Positions 34,567 to 41,911 of a stretch of 64,000 nucleotides of DNA are shown in pieces. How positions within the stretch are numbered: position 1 is the stretch's first letter; each line of letters begins with the position of its first letter. Made by a program: the position numbers and the translations under genes. This DNA is from Marinilabiliales bacterium (GTDB lineage Bacteria; Bacteroidota; Bacteroidia; Bacteroidales; SZUA-534): contig DOTG01000041.1 of NCBI GenBank assembly GCA_003512955.1, forward strand, positions 248,001 to 312,000, read 5' to 3'. A model generated the notes under the pieces. The model was not told where the DNA came from. It saw only the letters and a program-made list of their open reading frames with translations, and ran no database searches.

Positions 34567-35601
34567 TTAATTTTCTATTTGTTTCCAACATTGTGGGTCT
34601 GTCCCATAAAAGTTTCCGGTATAACCGTATGCTACAGCCGGACAACCTCGGCAAAACCTTTTTAATTCGCATTTCGAGCATTTCTCGAACTTATTGAAAG
34701 CCCGGAAATAGTTCATTTTATCGCCCGTGAAAATGTTAATCAGTTTTTCGTTAAACACGTTCCCTACATTGCTTTCGAAACGCCGACATGCAAACACTTC
34801 ACCTTTAGGAAGAATAGTCAAATGGCTGTTCGAACAGTTACAGCCATCATAAACCACATCATCTTTTAAACCTTCGGGTATCTGAAAAAGCCCTTTTTCA
34901 TAAAGGAAGAGTGTCCAAAGGTGGTCTTTCAGGTTAAAGCTCGTTTCACTTTCTTTGTAGGTTTCGAACTTTTGCCAGCAAACCTCCAATAAATCCTTGT
35001 ATCGCTCGGGTGTTAAATAGGTACTCTTTTCAGAGCTGGTGGGACAATAACGGGCAAAAGCAAAAATGTCGGCTTTATGTTCAACCACTAAATCAATAAT
35101 GTCAGGGATCTCATCAATATTAGTTCCTGATACGGTTGTCATAATGGCACAGCGAATACCGGCATCGCGTAAATATGCAATCTTTTCCAGCGTTGTATCA
35201 AAAGATCCGGGCTTGCGTATAGCATCGTGGGTTTCGCGCAAACCATCGATTGATAACTGATAGCGCTCGCAACCATGCTCTTTGAGCCGTTTGCAAACCC
35301 CATCGGTCAAATGAAACGGATTGCCCAAAATGGTAAAAGGAATGTTGTTTGTTTTTAAGAGAGACATCAAATCCCAAAAGCGACTGTGCAAAATAGGGTC
35401 GCCCCCGGTAATATAGAAGTATGGAAGTCGGTTTGCTTTTGCACACATATCCAAACAGTTGTCGAAAACCGATTCTATTTCAGTCCACGTCATCTCTTTC
35501 AACTTGATAAAGTTGTTTTCCGAAAAAATATAGCAGTGCTGGCAACGCTGATCACAACTGTCTGTTATATGCCATTGAAAAGCAAAATATTCCATCTTCA
35601 T
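34567..35601 (-). CDS. Radical SAM/SPASM peptide-modifying enzyme
   Basis: The 344-residue protein has the radical SAM CX3CX2C motif at Cys16, Cys20 and Cys23 (ITDSCDQRCQHCY) and a GGDP motif (YFITGGDPILH). A C-terminal Cys-rich SPASM domain contains CNCSNSHLTILPKGEVFACRRFES, then FEKCSKCELKRFCRGCPA and a last Cys in DPQCWKQIE. These enzymes install thioether or carbon-carbon links in ribosomal peptides. It lies 64 bases downstream of a Cys-repeat peptide gene, separated by a hairpin. It is therefore the likely maturase of that peptide. Which crosslink it forms is unknown. Confidence 0.9.
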   Translation of the reverse strand: MKMEYFAFQWHITDSCDQRCQHCYIFSENNFIKLKEMTWTEIESVFDNCLDMCAKANRLPYFYITGGDPILHSRFWDLMSLLKTNNIPFTILGNPFHLTDGVCKRLKEHGCERYQLSIDGLRETHDAIRKPGSFDTTLEKIAYLRDAGIRCAIMTTVSGTNIDEIPDIIDLVVEHKADIFAFARYCPTSSEKSTYLTPERYKDLLEVCWQKFETYKESETSFNLKDHLWTLFLYEKGLFQIPEGLKDDVVYDGCNCSNSHLTILPKGEVFACRRFESNVGNVFNEKLINIFTGDKMNYFRAFNKFEKCSKCELKRFCRGCPAVAYGYTGNFYGTDPQCWKQIEN

Positions 35602-35624
35602 CGTCTTTTTAAATGTTTAAAAGG

Positions 35625-35655
35625 AGTTCCGGTCAACGGATTGCCAACCGGAACT
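35625..35655 (-). terminator. Intercistronic hairpin between precursor and radical SAM genes
   Basis: A perfect inverted repeat with 9-base arms (AGTTCCGGT and ACCGGAACT) and a 13-base loop lies between the precursor stop and the radical SAM start, followed on the minus strand by CCTTTTAAA. It lacks a full U-tract, so partial termination or protection of the precursor mRNA is more likely than a complete stop. Confidence 0.5.
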
Positions 35656-35665
35656 TGTTAACCAA

Positions 35666-35965
35666 TTACTTTCCACCTGCACCACAAGCCGAGCCGCAAG
35701 CCGATTTTGGTTTGCTATCATCATCAGCTCCACATGAAGAAGGTTTTGGTTGACTGTCGCCAGCTCCGCATGATGAAGGTTTTGGATTTGGGTCGCTTGC
35801 ACCGCAAGATGAAGGTTGAGGTTTAGTGTCGCCAGAACCACAAGACGAACCACCAGCTGATTGAGAGAAAAACACTCGCTCAGAATTTAAATAACCTTGA
35901 GCACTACGTGGGGCAAAAAAAGCTTTGTTATCAGCCCAACCGTTTAAAGAATTTAATCCGTTCAT
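35666..35965 (-). CDS. Cys-repeat RiPP precursor peptide
   Basis: The 99-residue peptide has a leader of about 39 residues (MNGLNSLNGWADNKAFF, then ERVFFSQSAGG) and a core made of five 12-residue units starting at 40, 52, 64, 76 and 88. The units are of the form SSCGxxDxxPKP, and the last is SACGSACGAGGK. Cys occur at exactly 42, 54, 66, 78 and 90, plus 94. Each Cys is followed by Gly, resembling ACGX-repeat peptides associated with radical SAM enzymes in Bacteroidota. It has no signal peptide. It is the first gene of the operon and has the best promoter in the region. The modified product and its target are unknown. Confidence 0.82.
   Translation of the reverse strand: MNGLNSLNGWADNKAFFAPRSAQGYLNSERVFFSQSAGGSSCGSGDTKPQPSSCGASDPNPKPSSCGAGDSQPKPSSCGADDDSKPKSACGSACGAGGK
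35669..35848 (-). repeat. Five 36-bp tandem units encoding the peptide core
   Basis: Codons 40-99 of the peptide fall into five in-frame 36-bp units (12 residues each), with the Cys-Gly pair at the third and fourth codons. Units differ at the positions after Gly and around Pro. This suggests expansion by unit duplication followed by divergence. It could vary in copy number among strains. Confidence 0.75.
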
Positions 35966-35994
35966 TTTTTATGTTTTTTAATGATTTGACGATT

Positions 35995-36030
35995 CAAAAG
36001 TAGAGAGCCCAGAAAGCCTGTGCAAACAGG
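35995..36030 (-). promoter_or_regulatory. Promoter and candidate HxlR operator of the RiPP operon
   Basis: On the minus strand TTG (36023-36025) and TACTTTTG (35995-36002) are separated by 20 bases, a canonical Bacteroidota promoter, 29 bases upstream of the precursor ATG. The inverted repeat CCTGT-N4-ACAGG (36017-36030) overlaps the -33 element and is a candidate operator for the divergent HxlR protein. Confidence 0.68.
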
Positions 36031-36111
36031 TTATTAAGTTACCTATTAGGTTAGAATTATTCATTTTCAATATTTTACAATGACATATTTTAGAAAAAAT
36101 GTTGAATATGT

Positions 36112-36171
36112 TGAAAAGGGATATAACATCTTAAAAAGGAGATAACTTTCTAAAAGAGATTTTTAACTTTG
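36112..36171 (+). promoter_or_regulatory. HxlR gene promoter with 20-base direct repeats
   Basis: TAACTTTG (36164-36171) fits the -7 box, 22 bases before the HxlR ATG. Upstream, three units with about 20-base spacing share the core AAAGGGATATAAC, AAAGGAGATAAC and a looser AAAGAGATTTTTAAC. Two helical turns between units would place proteins on one face of the DNA. Confidence 0.5.
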
Positions 36172-36193
36172 AATAAATTTAAATGGAAAAGAG

Positions 36194-36529
36194 ATGAGAG
36201 AATTAGACCTACAATATCCTACATGCCCTATTCGAAATGTTTTAAGCCGAATAAGTGACAAATGGTCGTTATTAATATTGTGTTCGCTTCAGGCAGGTGA
36301 AGTGATGAGATATAAGGATTTAAAACTAGCTATTCCTGACATATCACAAAAAGTATTTTCCAGTACATTGAAAAGATTGGAGGAAGACCATTTAATAACA
36401 AGAACAATGTATAAAGAAATACCTCCCCGGGTAGAGTATTCGTTAACAGATATGGGCAAAGAACTTATGCCCGCTGTTCAATTAATGATACAATGGGCAC
36501 AAGTACATTTTGATGATATTACGAAATAA
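36194..36529 (+). CDS. HxlR-family transcriptional regulator with N-terminal Cys
   Basis: The 111-residue protein is a single HxlR winged helix. It has YPTCPIRNVLSRISDKWSLLIL (Cys11 at the position used for thiol or quinone sensing in YodB/QorR-type members), IPDISQKVFSSTLKRLEEDHLI and the wing IPPRVEYSLTDMGKEL. It is divergent from the six-gene RiPP operon and shares its upstream region. It probably controls that operon in response to electrophiles or disulfide stress. This is inferred from family members and from the linked quinone-oxidoreductase-like gene. It ends 22 bases from the convergent integrase gene. Confidence 0.88.
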   Translation: MRELDLQYPTCPIRNVLSRISDKWSLLILCSLQAGEVMRYKDLKLAIPDISQKVFSSTLKRLEEDHLITRTMYKEIPPRVEYSLTDMGKELMPAVQLMIQWAQVHFDDITK

Positions 36530-36551
36530 CTTCAAATTGTCGTATTGTTTT

Positions 36552-37802
36552 TTATGATGCAATATCTTTATCTACCTGTCTTTTAAATAGCCTTGTTCTA
36601 AGAAACGTCATATCATCACTGACCTTTTGTTCTATTACTTTTGCATAAATCTGAGTAGTTTTAATGCTTGTATGTCCCAAAAGTTTTGATACCGTTTCGA
36701 TAGGTACACCATTTGTAAGTGTTATTGTGGTTGCGAAGGTATGCCTGGCAATATGAAAGGATAAGGGCTTTTCAATACCACAAAAGTCAGCAATTTCTTT
36801 TAGGTAATTGTTTAAAAGTTGGTTGGCATAAACTGGCAATAATCTGCCAGATTCCAACACTCTTGGATTGTTTTTATATTTTTCGATGATTGCCATTGCT
36901 GGTGGCAACAAAGGTACGCGAACCGGAATATCAGTTTTATGGCGTGTGGTGTTAATCCAATATCCACCATCGATACCCAAGGAGAGGTTTTTGAGTGTCA
37001 GTTCATAAACATCAATATAGGCTAAGCCTGTATAACAGCTAAAGACAAACATATCTTTAGCATGTTGTAAACGAAGACTTTTGAATTCTTTTTGTTCAAT
37101 GGCGGCCAGTTCTTCCGCATTTAAGAATTGCCGATTGGTTTTTAAAAATGTTGGTTGAAATTTCTGAAACGGGTCTCTGTCGAGCCAATCGTTTTTGATG
37201 GCCATGTTTACCACTTTACGCAACCGCTCGATGTGTTTCATTATGGTATTTTGTCCGCAAGGTAGTTTTTGGTCCTTTGGAACGTAAGCTTTCATAAAAC
37301 GTTCAAACTCGTTGAGAAACCTGTAATTTAATTGCGACAGGAAAACATCGGATGTTTTGAGGTGGGCTTTCAGGTATTCTTCGACATAGCGCCGTGTGGT
37401 GAAATAGTTTTTTAAAGTCCCCCATTCTAAAGTAGTTCTCATTTCAGTATTGTGGTAGTCAAAAAGTGACATTAACGAATGTTCCTTTTCCTCAAAGCCG
37501 CAAAAGAGATTTTTAATAGATACAGCTGTAACCAGTTTTTTCTTTACAGTTAGTTCCTGGTAACATTCGGTTAACTGGCTACGGATTTGTTCTAAATAGG
37601 TGTTGAGGTTTCGGATTTCTTCGCTTTTGCCCTTAGCAGAACCTTTTGCATCGTTCCAATTGTCGGGATGGATAAACCTTTTTAAGGATACTTCAACACG
37701 GCGACCATCGACAGAAATACGAGCATAAATAGGAAGTAAGCCATTTTTGGCTTTGTTGGTGCGGCTTATAAACTGCACACCGAAGGTGTTGTTTGTTCTC
37801 AT
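36552..37802 (-). CDS. Tyrosine recombinase (CTnDOT-type integrase)
   Basis: The 416-residue protein has an arm-binding domain (FGVQFISRTNKAKNGLLPIYARISVDG), a SAM-like core-binding domain (about residues 105-215) and a catalytic domain. The catalytic part shows HIARHTFATT, LLGHTSIKTTQIYAKV and the active Tyr. The first box reads CYTGLAYIDVYELTL, with no Arg where most family members have it, as in IntDOT. It lies at the right end of the accessory region next to tRNA-Pro and probably integrates an element extending leftwards. Conjugation and mobilisation genes are not in the window. Confidence 0.92.
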   Translation of the reverse strand: MRTNNTFGVQFISRTNKAKNGLLPIYARISVDGRRVEVSLKRFIHPDNWNDAKGSAKGKSEEIRNLNTYLEQIRSQLTECYQELTVKKKLVTAVSIKNLFCGFEEKEHSLMSLFDYHNTEMRTTLEWGTLKNYFTTRRYVEEYLKAHLKTSDVFLSQLNYRFLNEFERFMKAYVPKDQKLPCGQNTIMKHIERLRKVVNMAIKNDWLDRDPFQKFQPTFLKTNRQFLNAEELAAIEQKEFKSLRLQHAKDMFVFSCYTGLAYIDVYELTLKNLSLGIDGGYWINTTRHKTDIPVRVPLLPPAMAIIEKYKNNPRVLESGRLLPVYANQLLNNYLKEIADFCGIEKPLSFHIARHTFATTITLTNGVPIETVSKLLGHTSIKTTQIYAKVIEQKVSDDMTFLRTRLFKRQVDKDIAS

Positions 37803-37840
37803 GACAATTCAGCTTTTGAGTTTTTGTTTTAAATTGATTC

Positions 37841-37976
37841 GGTTCACCGGAACTCATTCCGAAAAAGACCACCAAACCCATTCAAACAAGACTAAATGAA
37901 ACGATACATTGTGTTGATTTGATGTATTTTGCATCGTTTCTGGTGAACTAAATTAAACTTTAATTTGGTTCACCGT
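37841..37976. promoter_or_regulatory. Repeat-rich region upstream of the integrase (possible att/arm sites)
   Basis: GGTTCACCG occurs at 37841-37849 and 37968-37976, with an inverted GGTGAAC at 37942. The last two form a near-perfect 33-base palindrome (37942-37974) with inner AAATTAAA-C-TTTAATTT. A second inverted pair, GAAACGATACA (37898-37908) and TGCATCGTTTC (37930-37940), lies just before it. Such clustered repeats suit integrase arm sites or control of int. No duplicate of the adjacent tRNA end was seen by eye. Confidence 0.5.
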
Positions 37977-38032
37977 TTAGTTCTCATTTACACTGAAACT
38001 GTTCAATTCGTATTGATTTACAAAAAATGGAA

Positions 38033-38062
38033 AAGCCTGCAAATCATATAATTTGCAGGCTT
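38033..38062 (-). terminator. Terminator of tRNA-Pro
   Basis: An inverted repeat with 12-base arms (AAGCCTGCAAAT and its complement) and a 6-base loop lies 25 bases downstream of the tRNA on its strand, followed by TTTTCCATTTTTT. It marks host sequence up to this point and therefore limits the likely insertion site to 37803-38032. Confidence 0.8.
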
Positions 38063-38087
38063 ATGATATGGGTTGAAACCCATTTTG

Positions 38088-38161
38088 TCGGGGTGATCCG
38101 ACTCGAACGGACGACCACTAGCACCCCATGCTAGTACGCTAGCCAACTGCGCCACACCCCG
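38088..38161 (-). tRNA. tRNA-Pro (anticodon GGG)
   Basis: The 74-nt gene (minus strand) starts CGGGGTG and pairs with CACCCCG to form a complete 7-base acceptor stem. The anticodon stem CTAGC/GCTAG surrounds the loop ATGGGGT, giving anticodon GGG. The T arm is GTCCG-TTCGAGT-CGGAT. A73 is followed by CA rather than an encoded CCA. The tRNA end faces the integrase gene, a frequent setting for element insertion. Confidence 0.95.
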
Positions 38162-38673
38162 CTTATTGGAAGTGCAAATTTAGTAAACGAATCGAAAACT
38201 GCAATCATTTAATTTAATTTTATTACACGTCTGTGTATCTAATATTTACCGATTAACAGAGCCCAAATGACTGTTAAATTCAATGTTCAAATCACATCAT
38301 TTCTCCCTAAATCCGGGGAATGATAGTACCATTCCGACTGTTAACCTTGAATTCATGAATTTCTATGCCATCAATATTTTTTATACCTACATACAAAAAA
38401 ACGATACTGCCATGAAAACAAGGTCAGTTTCATCTATTTATTTCAAATACCTAATCAGTTAACTATATGATTATATGAATCATGTAAAACATAAACCGGT
38501 AGCTATGGCAAAAGAGAAACTTCATTTGTATCTGCATTTCGTAAACTGACAAATCCGTACCAAACCATTTTTGGAATGTAATTTGAAATGCAGCCCGCGG
38601 AATGGTAAAACGACACCAAATAATTCCTTAATTTTGAACTTTTAAAACAAAAAAACAGATAAAAATAAATAGT
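38162..38673. other. 512-base gap between tRNA-Pro and trxB
   Basis: Besides the tRNA promoter, a TAATTTTG box at 38629-38636 is the likely trxB -7 element, without a TTG at the expected distance. A CGGGGAATG/CATTCCG partial inverted repeat lies near 38315-38340. No open frame or RNA gene is recognised. Confidence 0.45.
38175..38204 (-). promoter_or_regulatory. tRNA-Pro promoter
   Basis: On the minus strand TTG (38202-38204) is followed after 19 bases by TAAATTTG (38175-38182), 14 bases before the tRNA start. This is a textbook Bacteroidota vegetative promoter. Confidence 0.75.
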
Positions 38674-39681
38674 ATGGATTTTTTTAAAAAGATGGATGTT
38701 ACAAAGAATCAACCGAATGACGCTTCGGTCGAAGGAAAAGATGCCGAACATGTAAAGTGTTTGATTATTGGCTCAGGACCCGCCGGTTATACTGCCGCCA
38801 TTTACGCGGCCCGTGCCAACCTAAAACCTGTGATGGTTCAAGGCATGCAGGCCGGTGGCCAATTAACCACAACCACCGAGGTAGAAAACTTTCCGGGTTA
38901 CCCCGAAGGAACCGACGGTACTGCTTTAATGGAGGATTTGAAAAAACAGGCCGAACGTTTTGGAACCGAAATCCGCTGGGGGACTGTAACCAAAGTTGAT
39001 TTTACAGGCCCGGTACACAAAGTAATTGTTGACGACAGCAAGTTGTTTACTGCCGATGCTGTTATTATTGCCACGGGGGCTACCGCCAAATATTTAGGAA
39101 TCCCTTCGGAAGAAAAATACCGGGGTGGCGGTGTTTCCGCCTGTGCCACCTGTGATGGGTTCTTCTATCGGGGAAAAGATGTGGCTGTAGTGGGCGGCGG
39201 CGATACTGCCTGCGAAGAAGCCACCTATTTGGCAGGTTTGTGCAACAAGGTTTATTTGATTGTACGTAAAGATTTTTTACGGGCATCCAAAGCAATGCAG
39301 CAACGGGTCTTCAATACTAAAAATATTGAGGTGCTTTTTGAGCATCAAACCAAAGAACTGTTTGGCGATGGCGTAGTTGAAGGTGCCCGTTTGATCAAAA
39401 AACAAGGAACTTCTGATGAAAAAGAGGTGGCGATTAAAATCGACGGTTTCTTCCTGGCCATTGGCCACACCCCAAATTCCGAAGTATTTAAACCTTTTTT
39501 GGAAACCGACGAAACCGGTTATATCGTTACCAAACCCGGATCGACACATACCAATGTAAAAGGGGTATTTGCCTGCGGCGATGTTCAGGATCATGTGTAT
39601 CGTCAGGCAATTACAGCAGCTGGTACCGGTTGTATGGCCGCGTTAGATACCGAAAGGTATTTGGCAGAACTTCATAGTTAG
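38674..39681 (+). CDS. trxB: Thioredoxin reductase
   Basis: The 335-residue flavoprotein has GSGPAGYTAAIYAARA for FAD (about residues 33-48), VVGGGDTACEEA for NADPH and the redox-active disulfide CATC (157-160). GVFACGDV is near the C-terminus. It transfers electrons from NADPH to thioredoxin. The first 20-25 residues extend beyond most family members, so Met7 or a later start is possible, but the ATG at 38674 has a good A-rich leader. It is monocistronic, with a terminator at 39813-39839. Confidence 0.95.
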   Translation: MDFFKKMDVTKNQPNDASVEGKDAEHVKCLIIGSGPAGYTAAIYAARANLKPVMVQGMQAGGQLTTTTEVENFPGYPEGTDGTALMEDLKKQAERFGTEIRWGTVTKVDFTGPVHKVIVDDSKLFTADAVIIATGATAKYLGIPSEEKYRGGGVSACATCDGFFYRGKDVAVVGGGDTACEEATYLAGLCNKVYLIVRKDFLRASKAMQQRVFNTKNIEVLFEHQTKELFGDGVVEGARLIKKQGTSDEKEVAIKIDGFFLAIGHTPNSEVFKPFLETDETGYIVTKPGSTHTNVKGVFACGDVQDHVYRQAITAAGTGCMAALDTERYLAELHS

Positions 39682-39693
39682 AATTAATTGATT

Positions 39694-39751
39694 TGAAACC
39701 CCCATGTAGTTTGCTACGAAAACAGTGATAAATATTAGCATGGGGTGTTCC
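39694..39751 (-). repeat. Dispersed palindromic element, copy D
   Basis: Read on the minus strand it begins GGAACACCCCATG and ends CTACATGGGGGTTTCA. The sequence after the right end (AATCAATT) is shared with copy E. It starts 12 bases after the trxB stop and is followed on the plus strand by a perfect CCCCGAT-GA-ATCGGGG hairpin (39751-39766). Confidence 0.72.
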
Positions 39752-39812
39752 CCCGATGAATCGGGGCAAGCTTCCTACCTTAACTTAAAGATTATTTACG
39801 GATGAAAAGGGG

Positions 39813-39839
39813 GCAGTCTCAAAAGGCTGCTTTTTTTTT
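39813..39839 (+). terminator. Intrinsic terminator of trxB
   Basis: A 7-base stem (GCAGTCT with AGGCTGC, one G-U pair) and a CAAA loop are followed by nine T. Confidence 0.85.
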
Positions 39840-39853
39840 GTCATCTAATTTTA

Positions 39854-40318
39854 TTACTTCAAGTTTTCTTTTAAAACTGGCAAAATGTCCGATAGATTGT
39901 TTTGCAACTGGTACATGTTTGTGGCTATAAAATGAAAAATCGTATTCCAATGGTTCCGATTGTGATAGTTACAGCCTTGGAGCGACTTATAAATCCGGGT
40001 TACTGTTTTGCCATCTGCCAATTTTACCTGTTCCTCCCAAACCAATGACAGTCCGAATCCTTGATTGATGATATTCCGGTATTTATCCAATTCCACAAAA
40101 TAGTCAAACCTTTTTTCTTCGTTCCTGGGGTTTACCTCCAAAATGACTGAAACCTGTTTGGTATCGACATCGAATTTTAACTCCAACCCCTTAATTCCAG
40201 TTTTATAAAGCATCCAATGGATGGGTTTACCTACTTTTCGGCTATAAAAAGCGGTGTAATTGTGGAACGACTCCCAAAAATCACGATTTAAAATCTAGAC
40301 TTCTTCTTTACTGTACAT
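39854..40318 (-). pseudogene. DUF4268 protein gene with amber codon at position 8
   Basis: The ATG at 40316-40318 starts MYSKEEV, followed by TAG (40295-40297), after which the frame runs on as ILNRDFWESFHNYTAFYSRKVG and on to the stop at 39854. The downstream part, from MLYKTGIKGLELKF to the end, matches the DUF4268 family, and the residues on both sides of the TAG look native to it. A shorter product from the ATG at 40211-40213 would miss the conserved first 35 residues. The start overlaps the stop of the PfkB gene by 11 bases, as expected for an operon. Sequence error is the alternative to a nonsense mutation. Function of the family is unknown. Confidence 0.7.
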
Positions 40319-41231
40319 GGCTGATATTTTTCGCGTAATCAACGGAAAGATAGTTGTCGTATGACTGACAGGTTTGGGCAGCAAACTCATTGGCTAGCTG
40401 CAAACAGGTTTTCCAGTGGCTGTCCGAGAATTGTTCTACTTTTGTCTGCCTCTCCAGCATCAATTGCATATAAAAAAGAATACCGGCTGAAAAGGTATCC
40501 CCGGCACCGATGGTACTAACCGGTTTGATGTTTTTTGCCCCAACAAAAACCCGGTGTTCAGGCGTTACCAACCAGGCACCGTCTTTTCCCATGGTATAAA
40601 TCAATCCTTTCGGATGGTAGGCCTGCATTTTTTCCCATGCTTTATCTACTCCTTGAACACCCAAAATATTTTCCAAATCTTCATCGGAGGCTTTAATGAT
40701 ATCGGCCATTTCAAGGTTTTGTTCAATCAAGGACATCAACGATGTAAGCTGCGGGAGGTGCGGTTTCCTAAAATTTGGGTCATATAGGATCAGCGCATTG
40801 TTTTGTTTGGCTTGCTGAAGCCAATTCATAACCTGTGGATGTATTTCGGCATTCAAACTAAAAAAAGAACCAAACAGGATGAAGTCATTTTTTATTGGAT
40901 CGGGCAATGGAATTTCAGGTGTTTTAGGGGATTTATTCTTATAAAAGCTATAATGGGCATTGTTTTTTTCATCAAGAAAGGCCAATGCCAGGTTGGTCTT
41001 CAGGCTTGCATCCTGATACATAAATTGAGAGCCCACCCCATTTTCTTTTAAAAAGCCGATAAGCAACGCTGCTGCCTGATCCGTAGAGAGAACAGAAATA
41101 TGTTCTACAGACAAGCCTAACCTGCCCAAAGAGACTGCTGTATTCAACATTGAACCGCCCGGACGCATTTGGACCTTATCCATCGACTTGATAATGATAT
41201 CTAAAACTGTTTCGCCCAAAGTGTAAATCAT
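40308..41231 (-). CDS. PfkB-family sugar kinase (fructokinase-like)
   Basis: The ATG at 41229-41231 gives 307 residues beginning MIYTLGETVLDIII. An upstream in-frame ATG would add 37 hydrophobic residues that do not fit the family. Motifs are the N-terminal RPGGSMLNTAVSLGRLG and the C-terminal TIGAGDTFSAG, with Asp as catalytic base. It phosphorylates a ketose or similar sugar using ATP; fructose is likely but not certain. It overlaps the DUF4268 gene at its 3' end. Its 5' region is divergent from siaB. Confidence 0.9.
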   Translation of the reverse strand: MIYTLGETVLDIIIKSMDKVQMRPGGSMLNTAVSLGRLGLSVEHISVLSTDQAAALLIGFLKENGVGSQFMYQDASLKTNLALAFLDEKNNAHYSFYKNKSPKTPEIPLPDPIKNDFILFGSFFSLNAEIHPQVMNWLQQAKQNNALILYDPNFRKPHLPQLTSLMSLIEQNLEMADIIKASDEDLENILGVQGVDKAWEKMQAYHPKGLIYTMGKDGAWLVTPEHRVFVGAKNIKPVSTIGAGDTFSAGILFYMQLMLERQTKVEQFSDSHWKTCLQLANEFAAQTCQSYDNYLSVDYAKNISHVQ

Positions 41232-41291
41232 AGGAATTGTTACATTAAAATGAACTGCCAAATAAACACAATATGTATAGAAAATTAAAAA

Positions 41292-41323
41292 TTGAATGAA
41301 TTTATATTTTTTTTTTATATTTG
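41292..41323 (+). promoter_or_regulatory. siaB promoter
   Basis: TTG at 41292-41294 and TATATTTG at 41316-41323 are separated by 21 bases, matching the Bacteroidota promoter pattern. The -7 box ends 31 bases before the chosen siaB start. Confidence 0.6.
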
Positions 41324-41354
41324 TGAGGATAAACCTATACATGAAAGAAAGACT

Positions 41355-41894
41355 ATGACCTTCGACTTAAAGGAATGGCTGACGAAACATAGCAGTGAAA
41401 ACATACTATTTCTCTTTAAAGGCGAGGTCTCCCGAACTCTCATTACGGATACTTTAGAAGTCATTGAATCGAAACTGGAAGATTCAAAAGCAAAAAAAAA
41501 GATTTACAACGTGCTTGTTGAAGCCTTACAAAACCTTTACCATCACTCTTCAGAACTACCAAGCGATCCCACAAAAGATGTACAAGGCAAATATGCTGTT
41601 TGTATTTTAAGTAAGAATAGTGTTGGTTATCACGTAATAACTGGTAACTTTGTTAATGACAAACAAAAAGACTTTTTGACCAAACACCTGAGCCACATCA
41701 ATGAGTTAGATAAAGAAGAGCTGAAAGTGATGTACAAAGATATTTTGGATAACCAAGAGTTCTCTGATAAAGGAGGTGGCGGTTTAGGGATGGTTGATAT
41801 AGCCAGAAAATCGGGAAGTAAATTGGATTTTAATTTTTATAATTATAACGATAATTATTATTTTTTCAGTTTAAATGTTAATATTGTAGAATAA
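41355..41894 (+). CDS. siaB: SiaB-family protein kinase (histidine-kinase-like ATPase fold)
   Basis: The ATG at 41355 (MTFDLKEWL) gives 179 residues. An upstream in-frame ATG would start within the promoter, so I rejected it. The protein has KKIYNVLVEALQNLYHHS (N-box-like) and DKGGGGLGMVDIARKSG, the ATP-lid glycine cluster of GHKL kinases. SiaB phosphorylates SiaC on a Thr in Pseudomonas. The siaC gene follows after 17 bases. The phosphatase SiaA and cyclase SiaD are not in the window, so the output pathway differs or lies elsewhere. Confidence 0.85.
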   Translation: MTFDLKEWLTKHSSENILFLFKGEVSRTLITDTLEVIESKLEDSKAKKKIYNVLVEALQNLYHHSSELPSDPTKDVQGKYAVCILSKNSVGYHVITGNFVNDKQKDFLTKHLSHINELDKEELKVMYKDILDNQEFSDKGGGGLGMVDIARKSGSKLDFNFYNYNDNYYFFSLNVNIVE

Positions 41895-41911
41895 TTAAAT
41901 ATCAGAATCAT

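Noticed and set aside
35617..35853. A 78-codon frame overlapping the precursor gene
   Set aside because: It is a shifted reading of the tandem repeat; the other frame has the Cys periodicity, leader and promoter.
37803..38087. Duplicate of the tRNA-Pro 3' end as an att repeat
   Set aside because: No second copy seen by eye in the window; could lie outside it.
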